NCBI GenBank assembly: GCA_944391405.1
Contig: CALXTN010000010.1
Coordinates: 1-55,118 of the forward strand
DNA from: an uncultured Alphaproteobacteria bacterium
GTDB taxonomy: Bacteria > Pseudomonadota > Alphaproteobacteria > RF32 > CAG-239
Length of the DNA: 55,118 nt
Direction: 5' to 3'
Made by a program: the position numbers and the translations under genes. A model generated the notes under the pieces. The model did not search any database and had not been told where the DNA came from. It worked only from the letters and a program-made list of their open reading frames with translations. Positions 27,669 to 37,865 of the stretch are shown here, piece by piece; position 1 is the first letter of the stretch; every line of letters begins with the position of its first letter.

Positions 27669-29225
27669 TTAAGCCGCTTCTTGAGCTGTTTTTTTCTTAT
27701 AAGCATCCAGAGTTTGCTTCATGAAATCCGTAAGAGATTTTTCCAATTCTTCAGAAATTACCTTTTGTTCACGAATTTCTTTTAAGATACTGCTCTTTTC
27801 GCGTTTAATAGTTTCAAGCATAAATTGCTCAAAATCCTTGACTTGTGCAACTTCCAATCCGTCTAAGAAGCCACGTGCGCCGGCAAATAAAGAAATAACC
27901 TCTTCTTCCATAGGAAGCGGATGATAAACCGGTTGTTTCAATAATTCCGTCAAACGCACACCTCTTTCCAACAATTTCTTCGTAGCAATATCTAAATCCG
28001 AAGAAAATTGTGAGAAAGCAGCCATTTCACGATATTGAGCCAAATCAAGTTTCATTGTACCCGCAACTTGTTTCATGGCTTTAACTTGTGCTGCCGAACC
28101 AACACGACTTACGGAAATACCAACATTAACCGCAGGACGAATACCTTGATAGAATAATCCCGTTTCCAAGAATATCTGACCATCGGTAATAGAAATCACG
28201 TTAGTCGGAATATAAGCAGAAACGTCTCCGGCTTGCGTTTCAATAACAGGCAAAGCTGTCAAGGAACCGCTACCATGAGCTTCATCAAGTTTTGCCGCGC
28301 GTTCAAGCAATCTTGAGTGCAGATAGAACACATCACCTGGATAAGCTTCACGCCCAGGCGGACGACGTAAAAGCAAAGACATTTGACGATAAGCCGTAGC
28401 TTGTTTAGATAAGTCATCATAAAAGATAACTGCATGCATACCACGATCACGGAAATATTCACCCATCGCGCAACCTGCGTAAGGAGCGATATATTGCAAT
28501 GGAGCAGCATCCGAAGCGGTAGCCGCAACCACAATAGTGTAATCCATTGCACCGTAATCTTTAAGGGTTTTAACGACTTGCGCAACGGTTGAGCGCTTTT
28601 GCCCAATAGCAACGTAAATACAAAATAGTTTTTCTTTATCGTTTTTAGCTGCATCATTAACAGATTTTTGGTTGATAATTGTATCAACGATAATAGAGGT
28701 TTTACCAGTTTGTCTGTCACCGATAATCAACTCACGCTGTCCACGTCCGATAGGGATAAGCGAGTCGATAATTTTAAGTCCTGTTTGAACCGGTTCATGA
28801 ACACTACGACGTTCAATAATTCCAGGAGCTCTCGTTTCAACATTAGCAAATTCTTTTGCTTTTATAGAACCTAAACCATCAATAGGCTGACCTAGAGCAT
28901 CAACCACGCGTCCGAGTAATTCTTTTCCGACTGGTACGCTAATGATTTTATTAGTACGTTTAACGATATCGCCTTCTTTAATTTCAGCATCAGAGCCAAA
29001 AATAACCACACCAACGCTGTCCTCGCCGAGGTTAAGGGCCATTCCCTTAACGCCGGATGAAAACTCAACCATCTCATTATATTCGACGCCTGTCAACCCG
29101 TAAACGGTAGCAATACCATCACCAACCGAAAGAACACGACCAACTTCTTCCATATCAGGATTAAAGTTATAGTGCTCTATTTTTTCTTTGAGAATATTGG
29201 AAATTTCTTCTGCTTTCACAGCCAT
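27669..29225 (-). CDS. atpA: ATP synthase F1 alpha subunit
   Basis: This 518-aa non-catalytic subunit has the N-terminal [10 protein letters not shown] helix, [13 protein letters not shown]-loop GDRQTGKT near 170, and [30 protein letters not shown]. Length and motifs are standard. It lies 40 bases after atpH. The start has AAGGAAA upstream. Confidence 0.97.
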   Translation of the reverse strand: MAVKAEEISNILKEKIEHYNFNPDMEEVGRVLSVGDGIATVYGLTGVEYNEMVEFSSGVKGMALNLGEDSVGVVIFGSDAEIKEGDIVKRTNKIISVPVGKELLGRVVDALGQPIDGLGSIKAKEFANVETRAPGIIERRSVHEPVQTGLKIIDSLIPIGRGQRELIIGDRQTGKTSIIVDTIINQKSVNDAAKNDKEKLFCIYVAIGQKRSTVAQVVKTLKDYGAMDYTIVVAATASDAAPLQYIAPYAGCAMGEYFRDRGMHAVIFYDDLSKQATAYRQMSLLLRRPPGREAYPGDVFYLHSRLLERAAKLDEAHGSGSLTALPVIETQAGDVSAYIPTNVISITDGQIFLETGLFYQGIRPAVNVGISVSRVGSAAQVKAMKQVAGTMKLDLAQYREMAAFSQFSSDLDIATKKLLERGVRLTELLKQPVYHPLPMEEEVISLFAGARGFLDGLEVAQVKDFEQFMLETIKREKSSILKEIREQKVISEELEKSLTDFMKQTLDAYKKKTAQEAA

Positions 29226-29265
29226 ATCAGTTTCCTTTCTTCACCATAAAAATTTGAAAAAAACA

Positions 29266-29826
29266 TTATTTAACATTACCTCCGCCTAAAAGAGCATTCA
29301 TTCGTTTCAGTTTTGTTTGCAATGTATCATCAATTAAAAAGGAATTAAAGTTTATTCTTAATCCGCCTAATACCGCCCTGTTGACCAAATATTTAAGTTT
29401 AATCTTAGAGTTCAGTTTATCTTCTAAAACAGAATGTAATTTTTTGTCTTGAGCGTCAGATAAGGCAACTGCAGTTTCCACAGTTACTTCAACAATTCCT
29501 TTATCTTGATAATAGAGTTTAATAAACTCATCAAGGATAAATTCTAGCAAAGCAATTCGTCCGTTCTGAGCTATTAATAATAGCGTATCGGTAGAAATAT
29601 CAGAAAGTTTAATCTTTTTAGCCACAGTTTTAATAATGGTCTGTTTAATAGTATCATCATCAATCGGAGCTGCTAAAATATTCCAAGTTTCTTTATTTTG
29701 CGCATAAGAAGCCTGCAATAATTGTACTTCATCAAATACTTTATCTTCAATTTTTTTATCTTTAGCGGCATTAAACCAAGCATTTGCATAATTTGCTGCG
29801 ATTTTTAATTTTGAATATTTTTGCAT
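29266..29826 (-). CDS. atpH: ATP synthase F1 delta subunit
   Basis: This 186-aa subunit is the peripheral-stalk cap that binds the N-termini of alpha. It has YANAWFNAA in the first helix, LIAQNGRIALLEFILDEF near 105, and the C-terminal NRAVLGGLRINFNSFLIDDTLQTKLKRM motif of the OSCP/delta family. It is the first gene of the operon. The 200 bases upstream are AT-rich and hold no gene; the promoter was not clear. Confidence 0.93.
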   Translation of the reverse strand: MQKYSKLKIAANYANAWFNAAKDKKIEDKVFDEVQLLQASYAQNKETWNILAAPIDDDTIKQTIIKTVAKKIKLSDISTDTLLLIAQNGRIALLEFILDEFIKLYYQDKGIVEVTVETAVALSDAQDKKLHSVLEDKLNSKIKLKYLVNRAVLGGLRINFNSFLIDDTLQTKLKRMNALLGGGNVK

Positions 29827-29993
29827 TTATAACAACCTAAATTAAAAGCCTCTGTAAATAGTTTACAACTAATCACTTAAACTACGATTACTACAAAATT
29901 ACTTATTTTAAATTAAAATTTCCACCACTAAACAAATTTTTTCACAATGAAATTGCAAAAAAAGGTATGGAAAAAGGTATGGATATTTAAATA

Positions 29994-30024
29994 GAAAAAA
30001 AGCTGACTATAACAAGTCAGCTTT
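29994..30024 (-). terminator. Terminator of the 213-aa WG-like gene
   Basis: AAAGCTGACT (29999-30008) and AGTCAGCTTT (30015-30024) form a perfect stem, followed on the minus strand by TTTTT. It lies 14 bases after the stop at 30038. Confidence 0.88.
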
Positions 30025-30037
30025 AAGTAGTAAAAAA

Positions 30038-30679
30038 TCATTTACGAAACGGCATCATTGCACCGATGCTTGTCAACAATAAAAAAGACAGTTTGGGAGA
30101 AAGCTTCGGACTGAGATATTCTTTCCCCAAATTATCATAAAGAGTACCTTCTGTAATAAACCAACCGTTTCTAAGCACACAGACGTGCGAAGAATTGGTA
30201 AAAAGTAATCTTTCTTTTTTATTATTGTAAACTCCGGCAATGTCGCCGTCTTTGGAATTAAGTACCGACATAAAAAAGAAACCGTTGGAAAAAACTTCTG
30301 CGGTTCTTAAATTCTGCCCAATACAATTACCTTTGTCATCATATAAGGCAAGAGATTCGTTAAGCGACTTCCTGTACCAACCATTATGATAAAGTTCAGT
30401 ATCTTTAGAAAAAGTCGCTAAACATTGTCCTTCCTTATCCCAAATAGCTTTTCGACCATCTTTTTTTACCAGCATGAATTTACCGTCTGCTGTTTTAACA
30501 ATTTTTTTAATTGCGCCATAATACATTTTTTGAAATCCATTATAGAGCAAAATGGCTAAATTGTTTTTTAATATAACGGCAAACCAACCATTTTGCAGGT
30601 CAACAGCCTTTTTGATAAGACCTTTATACAACATCTTCATATTTGCTGGTAGGTCTACTTTAATAAATAAATTTTTCAT
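30038..30679 (-). CDS. Short WG-like repeat protein of unknown function
   Basis: This 213-aa cytoplasmic protein has repeated NGWF/NGWY/NGFF turns (near 31, 98, 136 and 177) and YDDKGN/YDNLGK strands, in the manner of WG repeats, with no other domain. It resembles the 356-aa protein at 12598-13668 in repeat style and promoter layout. The ATG at 30679 is preferred, because an upstream frame would start within the leader. No Shine-Dalgarno site is visible. The function is unknown. Confidence 0.6.
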   Translation of the reverse strand: MKNLFIKVDLPANMKMLYKGLIKKAVDLQNGWFAVILKNNLAILLYNGFQKMYYGAIKKIVKTADGKFMLVKKDGRKAIWDKEGQCLATFSKDTELYHNGWYRKSLNESLALYDDKGNCIGQNLRTAEVFSNGFFFMSVLNSKDGDIAGVYNNKKERLLFTNSSHVCVLRNGWFITEGTLYDNLGKEYLSPKLSPKLSFLLLTSIGAMMPFRK

Positions 30680-30721
30680 AATGATAAAATTTAAACATAA
30701 AATAATAAAAAATCTATCCAA

Positions 30722-30750
30722 AATATAACAGAATTTCCACTTTCTGTCAA
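30722..30750 (-). promoter_or_regulatory. Promoter of the 213-aa WG-like gene
   Basis: On the minus strand TTGACA (30750-30745), a 17-base spacer and TATATT (30727-30722) lie 42 bases before the ATG. Confidence 0.8.
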
Positions 30751-30773
30751 TGGGAATTTACAAAAAAACAAGG

Positions 30774-32954
30774 CTACATAAACGAGTAGGGGTTAACATC
30801 AATATCAACACGAACATTGCTTTTTATTTTGACCATGGCAAGCCATTTTTTGAGTACATTTTGAATATTGACGTTGCGTGCCGTTTTAAGGAGCAAACGA
30901 TAACGATAACGTCCCCGAAGTAGGTTCATAGGAGCAGGGGCGGGACCAAGTGTTTCAATAAGTTCTGTGTTAGGGGCGCATTTACCAAGATAATAAGCAG
31001 CCGCTTCAGCTGCTTGTTGATTAGTGGAAGAAACAATCAGTGCTGCCAATTTTCCATACGGTGGCATATGTAAGAGCCTTCTGGAGCTTTTTTCAATTTC
31101 TACGAATTTATCACGGTCATGTTCAATAACCGCCTGTAAAACCAAATTGTCAGGATAGAGTGTCTGCAAATAAACCGTTCCCTTTTTTTCGCCACGTCCG
31201 GCGCGACCGGAAACCTGCTCCAAAAGCTGAAAAGTCTGTTCGCTTGAGCGTAAATCGGTTCCAAGTAACCCGAGGTCAGCATCCACAACACCCACCAGTG
31301 TCAAATCTGGGAAGTTGTGTCCTTTGGCTAAAATTTGTGTTCCGATAAGAATATCAACTTCTTTATTGGCGGTATGATGGATAACCTCTGAAATTTGTTT
31401 GTAGTTTGTTGTAATATCGCTGGAAAGAATAGCGGTGCGTGCTTGCGGAAAACGGTTACGAACTTCTTCGGCGATTCTCTCAACTCCTGGACCGCAAGCG
31501 GTTAAACCATCTTCCGAGCCGCATTCGGGGCAACGTTTAGGCGTAAACATTTTAAATCCACAATGATGACAGATAAGCTCACCGGTTATTCTATGTTCGG
31601 CAAGCCAAGCGGTACAGTGCGGGCATTGTATTCTGTGTCCGCAATCACGACAGATAAGCAAAGGTGCGTAGCCACGACGGTTTAAGAAAAGCATGGATTG
31701 TTCGCCACGTTGCAGATTATGACCAAGTTCTTCAACCAAAGTCGGAGCCAAAAAAGAAACACCCCACGGACCTTTTTGCGGTTTATCTTTTTTTAGATCA
31801 ATAATTTTAATTTCAGGTAAGACCGCTTTAGCAAAACGTTTGGTCAAACGGACGCAGTCATATTTTCCTTCTTCAACATTAACCAAAGTCTCCAAGTCTG
31901 GTGTAGCTGTAGAAAGGATAACGGGAATTTTTTCCAAATGAGCACGCAAAACTGCCATATCGCGTCCTTGATAAGTAACCAAACTTTCTTGTTTAAACGA
32001 GTGGTCGTGGCTTTCATCCACAACAATAATTCCCAAATCGGCAAAAGGTAGGAAGAGTGCGGAGCGTGCGCCAACAACCACTTTTGCTTTATTGAGTGCA
32101 ACTGCTTTCCAAGTTTTGGCTTTATCTTTAACGCTGACTTCCGAATGCCAGATAAAAGGAGTAACGCCAAAACGTACCTCAAAACGTCTGAGCCATTGAG
32201 AGGTTAAAGATATTTCCGGAACCAAAACCAAAACTTGTTTACCAAGAGCCAGTGCCTCAGCAACGGCTTCAAAATAAACCTCTGTTTTGCCAGACCCTGT
32301 AACACCATCAAGCAGAGTGGCGGAAAAACCGTTGTTGACTTTACGAACCAAAATATCAGCAGCGTTTTGTTGTTCAGAAGTCAGCTGAGTATGTTTGCTT
32401 AAATTAACAATTTGTTCTTCGGCATCTTCGTTGACAAGAACATCTTTTTTATAGAGAAATCCATGTTTTATCATAGCGGAAATAACCGCTTCACTAACAC
32501 CTGTCTCCGTTAAAATTTGTTCTTTCTCAGCTTCAAATCCATTACTCAAAAAATCAAATACGGCTTTTCTTGCTTCTGTAATACGAATACCATCAAGATT
32601 CTCATTTTTGATGTTTAATCCATAAAGCGTAATTTTTTGCTTAGGTAATTGATTGCTTTTAAGTCCTAAGACCATTTTAAGAACCAAACCGATAGGGGCG
32701 AGGTTGTATTGAGCTGTTTTCTGAATAAAAGTCATCAAAGGATGAGAAAGTTTAGGTAGATTAATAACCGATTTAATCGGTTTTATTTTAGAGGAAGGAA
32801 TATCGGCGGTTTTCCCGATTTTCCAAATAATCCCCACCAAATCTTCACGCCCGAACGAAACTTCAACCATTTGCCCGATAATTAATCCGTCATCTGCGGC
32901 ATAATCAAAGACATCATCAAAAGGCAAAGGAAGAAGTACGCCGTAAATAGCCAT
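30774..32954 (-). CDS. priA: Primosomal replication-restart helicase PriA
   Basis: This 726-aa superfamily 2 helicase reloads the replisome at broken forks. It has an N-terminal 3'-DNA-binding domain (VLLPLPFDDVFDYA), Walker A GVTGSGKTE near 218, DEXH box DESH, and eight zinc-binding Cys in CRDCG, CPHC, CHHCG and CPECGS (about 440-490), then motifs V/VI and a C-terminal domain. PriA is a known partner of the SSB tail, and a protein with such a tail is encoded at 1190-1894. It starts five bases after chpT and its AGGAG-like site (GGAG) lies in the chpT end. Confidence 0.96.
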   Translation of the reverse strand: MAIYGVLLPLPFDDVFDYAADDGLIIGQMVEVSFGREDLVGIIWKIGKTADIPSSKIKPIKSVINLPKLSHPLMTFIQKTAQYNLAPIGLVLKMVLGLKSNQLPKQKITLYGLNIKNENLDGIRITEARKAVFDFLSNGFEAEKEQILTETGVSEAVISAMIKHGFLYKKDVLVNEDAEEQIVNLSKHTQLTSEQQNAADILVRKVNNGFSATLLDGVTGSGKTEVYFEAVAEALALGKQVLVLVPEISLTSQWLRRFEVRFGVTPFIWHSEVSVKDKAKTWKAVALNKAKVVVGARSALFLPFADLGIIVVDESHDHSFKQESLVTYQGRDMAVLRAHLEKIPVILSTATPDLETLVNVEEGKYDCVRLTKRFAKAVLPEIKIIDLKKDKPQKGPWGVSFLAPTLVEELGHNLQRGEQSMLFLNRRGYAPLLICRDCGHRIQCPHCTAWLAEHRITGELICHHCGFKMFTPKRCPECGSEDGLTACGPGVERIAEEVRNRFPQARTAILSSDITTNYKQISEVIHHTANKEVDILIGTQILAKGHNFPDLTLVGVVDADLGLLGTDLRSSEQTFQLLEQVSGRAGRGEKKGTVYLQTLYPDNLVLQAVIEHDRDKFVEIEKSSRRLLHMPPYGKLAALIVSSTNQQAAEAAAYYLGKCAPNTELIETLGPAPAPMNLLRGRYRYRLLLKTARNVNIQNVLKKWLAMVKIKSNVRVDIDVNPYSFM

Positions 32955-32959
32955 AGAAA

Positions 32960-33565
32960 CTAAGCTCCGATAACCAAAGTCTGACCATCAAGTTTAACTT
33001 GTACACCGCTCCCGTCCAAATAAGCCAAGAGATAAATAAGCGGTGCGTACGAAGAAGGATTTTCCTCAGGCTTTTCGCCACTAAGTATGTGAGTAATATT
33101 TTCTAATTTTGTCTGATTAAGAGGAGCAGGTGAGGTTGGTTGAATAAGTAAAGCTTCATCTGTTTGTGCAACTGTAATCTTACCACCTTTAACAATAGTA
33201 TCAGCCATAATCATTACTGCCGGCATAACTAATTTATAGATTTTGGGCGTAGAAATTCTAAAATCAGCATCAATGGGGTAATTGGGATTACCTAATGTAG
33301 AGAGATAATCAGTAGAAATTATAATCAATTCATCTAAAGATTTAACAGTTGCGTTTGACAAACCAAAACAGAGTCTAAAAAATTTGAGTCTTTTACTTAA
33401 AACCTTGGAGCTAAAATTTAAAATATCAAAAATATCTCCTTTATCACCATCATCTTCATCATCAAGTAATTCAAGCGCGTTAGATACCGCTCCGATATTC
33501 CCGATAAGGTCATGAGACAATCTTGTTGCGATAAGTTCCGATAAATAAACATTGTCGTTACTCAT
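32960..33565 (-). CDS. chpT: Histidine phosphotransferase ChpT
   Basis: This 201-aa protein matches ChpT, which passes phosphate from the hybrid kinase CckA to CtrA and CpdR, the cell-cycle and motility regulators of alphaproteobacteria. The DHp-like first helix holds the phospho-acceptor His18 in ATRLSHDLIG, followed by GAVSNALELLDD. The C-terminal part is a degenerate ATPase-like domain as in the family. It is co-transcribed with priA, with only five bases between the genes. The pairing of a cell-cycle relay gene with a replication-restart helicase gene is notable. Confidence 0.88.
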   Translation of the reverse strand: MSNDNVYLSELIATRLSHDLIGNIGAVSNALELLDDEDDGDKGDIFDILNFSSKVLSKRLKFFRLCFGLSNATVKSLDELIIISTDYLSTLGNPNYPIDADFRISTPKIYKLVMPAVMIMADTIVKGGKITVAQTDEALLIQPTSPAPLNQTKLENITHILSGEKPEENPSSYAPLIYLLAYLDGSGVQVKLDGQTLVIGA

Positions 33566-33646
33566 ATTAAAAATCTTTCCAATTAAAAGCTTTCATTAAC
33601 AAACTAAATTACGCCCAATATGCCATCAAAGCATTTAAAAAAACGT

Positions 33647-34606
33647 TTAAAAAGTATAATATTGCGTATTGGCAAAACGAGTATCTTCATTAAGCATACG
33701 AGCAGTATCTAAATCTTTAAGCAGTGGGTCAGCAAGTTCTAATTGTCCCGTAGAAGCTCTAAGATAAGGTTTTTTCCCGCCTAATCCCCATTTTACTTCG
33801 GTTTCATTATCCGGTTTACCATATTTTAAATCAACTCTGCGCCAAAAATCAAAAATTTTAATATTGTTCAGATAAATATTTTTAGAAGCCTTGCTGTCAT
33901 TAAAAGGGATAGAGCTTTTGTAAAAAATTCTATGAGCCAAATTATCTGTAAAAGTAGATGTAAAATAAACTTCAATACTTTCACGAGTGATATAGCGATT
34001 ATAAGTTTGGTGTTCTATGAATTGAAATCCGTTTTCTTTAGCCACCATTGTTGCGCATGCATTAAGTCGTTCAAAACCAATAACTCCATGTAGACGACAC
34101 AATTCTTCGCTCCGCCATTTAATAAAGTTTGGAATTTCTAATTTTTCTTGGATTTTTCGGTATCCTTGAGCTGTAAGAGTATCTTCAATTTCCTTAGGAG
34201 ACATTCTGAGCTTAACATTAGAAATATCAAAATAAGCGGCATTGGAACGTCTATTTTGTAAAACGTGTTCTATACGTTTAGCATCAGCTTCTTTTTCTTT
34301 TTCATTTTGTTCATTAAAAATTTCACTAGTACCTTTGGATATAAGACTTTTAAGCCAACTTTCAGATTCTTCGGATTCAGTGTTCTGAGTTTCTTTCTTT
34401 TTCTCAGATTTAGATAAATTGTCGGTTAAGGATTCAGAAATATCAACAGCAGATTTATTTTTTTGTTTCTGAGAATTTTGCGCTCCTTCAGCTTTCTTTT
34501 CAAACAAGAGTAAATCCATTTCGGACTGCGCAAAAGCTTGCGGAAAATACCAAGATGTTCCGCAATATAAAACTAAGATAAAAGTTAACAGTCTGTTTTT
34601 ACTCAT
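33647..34606 (-). CDS. Exported unknown protein
   Basis: This 319-aa protein has an N-terminal signal peptide (about 1-26, cleavage near AFA). A low-complexity Lys/Glu/Ser/Asn-rich linker spans about 27-115 and then a folded domain follows. That domain has FDISNVKLRMSPKEIEDTL near 127 and two Cys (near 166 and 179) that could pair. It resembles no family that I know. It lies 81 bases upstream of chpT in the same direction. Confidence 0.6.
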   Translation of the reverse strand: MSKNRLLTFILVLYCGTSWYFPQAFAQSEMDLLLFEKKAEGAQNSQKQKNKSAVDISESLTDNLSKSEKKKETQNTESEESESWLKSLISKGTSEIFNEQNEKEKEADAKRIEHVLQNRRSNAAYFDISNVKLRMSPKEIEDTLTAQGYRKIQEKLEIPNFIKWRSEELCRLHGVIGFERLNACATMVAKENGFQFIEHQTYNRYITRESIEVYFTSTFTDNLAHRIFYKSSIPFNDSKASKNIYLNNIKIFDFWRRVDLKYGKPDNETEVKWGLGGKKPYLRASTGQLELADPLLKDLDTARMLNEDTRFANTQYYTF

Positions 34607-34739
34607 TTCCTAAACCCATTTTACGCCATTATAACAAACTTTTTTTAAAAATCATCTAATTTTTAGTATTTACAAACCGAAGAACAATCTATATAACCGA
34701 AAGACAAATATAAAAGACATCAAATAAAGAGGAAAAGAA

Positions 34740-36092
34740 ATGTCCGAACAAGTAAATGTCATAGGCGGCGGTTTGGCTGGTGCGGAAGCCGCATGGCAGT
34801 TGGCCACAAGAGACATAAGCGTAAAACTGTATGATATGAAACCGCACAAGCGCTCTCCTGCGCATAAAAGTGACGGTTTTGCAGAGTTAGTGTGCTCCAA
34901 TTCGCTTCGTTCGGATGATGCGATGTATAATGCGGTGGGTTTGTTGCACCAAGAAATGCGTCAAGTAAAGTCTCTAATTATGGAAAGTGCGGATAAAAAT
35001 AGAGTTCCGGCCGGTGGAGCATTGGCCGTGGATAGAGAAGGGTTTTCCACCTATATAACCGAAAAACTGCAATCCCATCCGTTAATAGAAATAATAGCAA
35101 AAGAAATAACCGAGTTACCTAAACCGGAAGAAGGATTAAGTATTATTGCGACGGGGCCTCTAACTTCAGGCGCTTTAGCCTCTAGTATTTCAGACGCAAT
35201 TGGTGGAGAAAAATTATCTTTTTATGATGCCATTGCTCCGGTCATTTATAAAGAAAGCATAGATTTCGAAAAGGCATGGTACCAATCGAGATATGACAAG
35301 GGGGATAAGTTTGATTATATCAACTGCCCATTGGATAAAGAGCAATATTATGCTTTTGTAGAAGAATTGTTGGCAGGTGAAAAGATTGAATTTCACGACT
35401 TTGAAACGCCGACATATTTTGATGGCTGTTTGCCGGTTGAGGTTATGGCAGAACGGGGTAAAGATACATTAATGTATGGTCCGATGAAACCGGTTGGGTT
35501 GACCAATCCACATACAGGAGAGCGTCCTTATGCCGTTGTACAATTAAGACAAGATAACAAAGAAGATACTTTGCGCAATATGGTAGGATTTCAAACCAAA
35601 TTAAAGCATGGTGAGCAAATGCGTATTTTTCGCACGATACCGGGGTTGGAAAATGCCGTTTTTGCAAGACTTGGCGGAATTCATAAAAATACGTTTATTA
35701 AATCACCGATTCTCTTGGATGAATTTTTAAGATTAAAAACAATGCCTCATATAATGTTTGCCGGACAAATAACTGGCTGTGAGGGATATGTTGAGAGTGC
35801 ATCAGTCGGTTGGTTGGCAGGGTATTTTGCCGCAGAAATAATAAAAGGCAACACGCCAAGTTTGCCGCCCCGAGAAACGGCTTTCGGATGCCAACTGGCA
35901 CATTTGCAAGACGATACGGATATTGAACATTATCAGCCGATGAACATTAATTTCGGACTGTTTCCTGAATTGCCGAAAGTAGAAACAGCTAAAGGTAAGT
36001 TGCGTTATTTAAAAGGAACGGAAAAGAAAGCCGCATTATCAGTCCGCGCCTTAAAGTCATTGGAGGAATGGCTAAATGAAATCAAGTGTTAA
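34740..36092 (+). CDS. trmFO: tRNA (uracil-5-)-methyltransferase TrmFO
   Basis: This 450-aa FAD enzyme makes 5-methyluridine at position 54 of tRNA with methylene-tetrahydrofolate, instead of the S-adenosylmethionine-dependent TrmA. The FAD-binding N-terminus is [15 protein letters not shown], Cys52 lies in the conserved [10 protein letters not shown], and the C-terminal [22 protein letters not shown] is a clear family mark. GGAAAAG precedes the ATG. Its last 17 bases overlap the start of the next gene, so both are probably coupled. Confidence 0.97.
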   Translation: MSEQVNVIGGGLAGAEAAWQLATRDISVKLYDMKPHKRSPAHKSDGFAELVCSNSLRSDDAMYNAVGLLHQEMRQVKSLIMESADKNRVPAGGALAVDREGFSTYITEKLQSHPLIEIIAKEITELPKPEEGLSIIATGPLTSGALASSISDAIGGEKLSFYDAIAPVIYKESIDFEKAWYQSRYDKGDKFDYINCPLDKEQYYAFVEELLAGEKIEFHDFETPTYFDGCLPVEVMAERGKDTLMYGPMKPVGLTNPHTGERPYAVVQLRQDNKEDTLRNMVGFQTKLKHGEQMRIFRTIPGLENAVFARLGGIHKNTFIKSPILLDEFLRLKTMPHIMFAGQITGCEGYVESASVGWLAGYFAAEIIKGNTPSLPPRETAFGCQLAHLQDDTDIEHYQPMNINFGLFPELPKVETAKGKLRYLKGTEKKAALSVRALKSLEEWLNEIKC

Positions 36093-36891
36093 TCAGACAC
36101 AAAAACAGAACGAAACCAGTATACAGATAAATGATTTTCCCGAGCTGGAAAAAGTAAAGAAAAAAATGGAAAGACTTCCTCCTTTATCGTTGTTTTTATG
36201 CCTGATACCTAAGAAGGAGAGAACATTTTTTATAAAATATTTACGCTATATTCGGCAATTATCCAAACGAGGTCTGGGAGAGAAAAAAATCCATAAAAAA
36301 AGCTTCAACTATCTGTATCGTGCCATAAGTGACAGACAATGGAGCGAAAAAAATCTGTTGGGATATTTACAAAAAGAATTTATAGCAAGAAATCTGTCGC
36401 TATCATTATTGTTAGAACCGTTGGATGGTTTTGAATGGATGTCAAAAAATCTGTATCCACTGGAATTGACGGAGGCGTCGCCGATAGGTTTACAAATTAT
36501 TTCTCCAATAACCAGAATGGTGGCGGTATTGAATAATCAGACACCGCCGTTTTATCAACCATTTTCTAGTTTAGCGTTTTTGTATGTTATCCGCTATGTG
36601 CAAGAATATTCAAGTTTGCGTATAATGTTGAAAAAAGCTGGCGTTAGCACCGGAGATAAAAAAATAAGTCAACGCTTGGAGAAGGGACTAAAAGAGGTGC
36701 GTCAACTGTTGAGTGTGACCAAAGGCCTTGTTTTTCGCATCAAAATCGGTTTTTTTATTGGCTTGAATGCACTTTTGACTAAAAAAATGATAAAAAAAGT
36801 GAATTTTTTAATTTATGTTAACGCATTTTTATATGGTTTGGGATACAATCTGACCACAAAAAATCGAACTAAGAATATGAAAATCAGATAA
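36076..36891 (+). CDS. Divergent squalene/phytoene-synthase-fold protein (HpnC-like)
   Basis: This 271-aa protein has no strong family match. Its helical layout suggests a degenerate squalene/phytoene synthase: a first helix with [13 protein letters not shown] at the place of the first Asp motif, and later [13 protein letters not shown] followed by [17 protein letters not shown] at the place of the second. Both Asp-rich motifs, needed for diphosphate binding, are missing, so catalysis is unlikely. It overlaps trmFO by 17 bases and is followed 24 bases later by a better-preserved family member. The assignment is inferred from order and pattern, not from conserved catalytic residues. Confidence 0.4.
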   Translation: MKSSVNQTQKQNETSIQINDFPELEKVKKKMERLPPLSLFLCLIPKKERTFFIKYLRYIRQLSKRGLGEKKIHKKSFNYLYRAISDRQWSEKNLLGYLQKEFIARNLSLSLLLEPLDGFEWMSKNLYPLELTEASPIGLQIISPITRMVAVLNNQTPPFYQPFSSLAFLYVIRYVQEYSSLRIMLKKAGVSTGDKKISQRLEKGLKEVRQLLSVTKGLVFRIKIGFFIGLNALLTKKMIKKVNFLIYVNAFLYGLGYNLTTKNRTKNMKIR

Positions 36892-36915
36892 ATATTTCGA
36901 ATAAGAGGAAAGAAA

Positions 36916-37764
36916 ATGAGCTCCATAGGACGAATTGTCAGAAAAAATCATTCCGCGGTATTTTGGTGCACCAGACACTATCCGAAAGCCAAACGAGAGG
37001 CGGTATATACATTATATGCGCTCGTTAAGCATTTTGACGATTTAAGTTCAAGTTCTTTGCCTGAAAAAGAAAAGGGAGATATTTTAGCGGCATGGCAACG
37101 AGAAGTTTCAAATATTTATGATAAGAAAGTTCCAGAAACAGATATCGGTCGTCGCATTTATAAAAATTGTATGCGTTTTAAATTTTCACGAGAAAATTTA
37201 GAAACTATTTTATCTAGTTTCGCTATGGATTGTCCGAAACCTCTGTTTCGCCCGTCAATAGATGAGTTTGAGACTTATTGCCGAGGAGTATCTGAAATTC
37301 CAAGTTATCTAATCCTAAAAGTTATAGGAGATTTTGATGAAGATACCACAATGGAATTAGGCAAACAAATCGGGCGTGCGGTGGAAATAACCAATATCTT
37401 AAAAAATATCAAAGAAGATGCTATAGGTGGCCACATGTATATTCCAGATGAATATTTAAGAGCAGCGGAAATTGATGAAGGATTAGCCGCCAAAGATATT
37501 TTGATACATAAAAATTTATATGTAGCTCGTCAAAAGTTGGCAAATATGGCACGTCAGGCATATACAGATGCGTACAGATTGTTAGAAGAAAAGCATAACC
37601 GTAATTCTAAGCCGATAGTGTATATGCTGAATTTATATCATGCATATTTTGAACTTATGGATAAGCGTGGTTGGGAAATTATTTCTCCCAAACCTGAATT
37701 AAAATTAAAAGATAGATTTAAGCTGATAATACGTGCATTATTTAATAAAAGCAAAAGCTGTTAA
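36916..37764 (+). CDS. Squalene/phytoene synthase family protein (HpnD/NDUFAF6-like)
   Basis: This 282-aa protein belongs to the trans-isoprenyl diphosphate synthase fold. FWCTRHYPKAKREAVYTLYAL (near 16-36) is the family N-terminus, and GRAVEITNILKNIKEDA followed by GGHMYIP (near 152-178) is the second motif region. The first Asp motif reads DDLSS (41-45), and the second reads NIKED instead of D-x-x-x-D, so key Asp are replaced. Normal condensation of prenyl diphosphates is doubtful. Relatives include HpnC/HpnD (hopanoid squalene formation) and the non-catalytic NDUFAF6 complex-I assembly factor. GAGGAAAG precedes the ATG. Confidence 0.75.
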   Translation: MSSIGRIVRKNHSAVFWCTRHYPKAKREAVYTLYALVKHFDDLSSSSLPEKEKGDILAAWQREVSNIYDKKVPETDIGRRIYKNCMRFKFSRENLETILSSFAMDCPKPLFRPSIDEFETYCRGVSEIPSYLILKVIGDFDEDTTMELGKQIGRAVEITNILKNIKEDAIGGHMYIPDEYLRAAEIDEGLAAKDILIHKNLYVARQKLANMARQAYTDAYRLLEEKHNRNSKPIVYMLNLYHAYFELMDKRGWEIISPKPELKLKDRFKLIIRALFNKSKSC

Positions 37765-37803
37765 AAAAAAGTCCAGATAATAGTCGTTGATAACCTATGA
37801 AAA

Positions 37804-37826
37804 ACTTTTGCGAACAAAGCAAAAGT
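37804..37826 (+). promoter_or_regulatory. Inverted repeat before the outer-membrane gene
   Basis: ACTTTTGC (37804-37811) and GCAAAAGT (37819-37826) form a perfect 8-bp palindrome with a seven-base spacer, 40 bases before the ATG. No T run follows, so it is not a terminator; it may be an operator or a leader hairpin. Confidence 0.35.
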
Positions 37827-37865
37827 ATCTAAACTTATATTCTGAAAATCAACCAAAGGGATAAG

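Noticed and set aside
29960..29985. Short direct repeat of AAAGGTATGG
   Set aside because: Only two copies in AT-rich intergenic DNA; no further structure or function can be supported.
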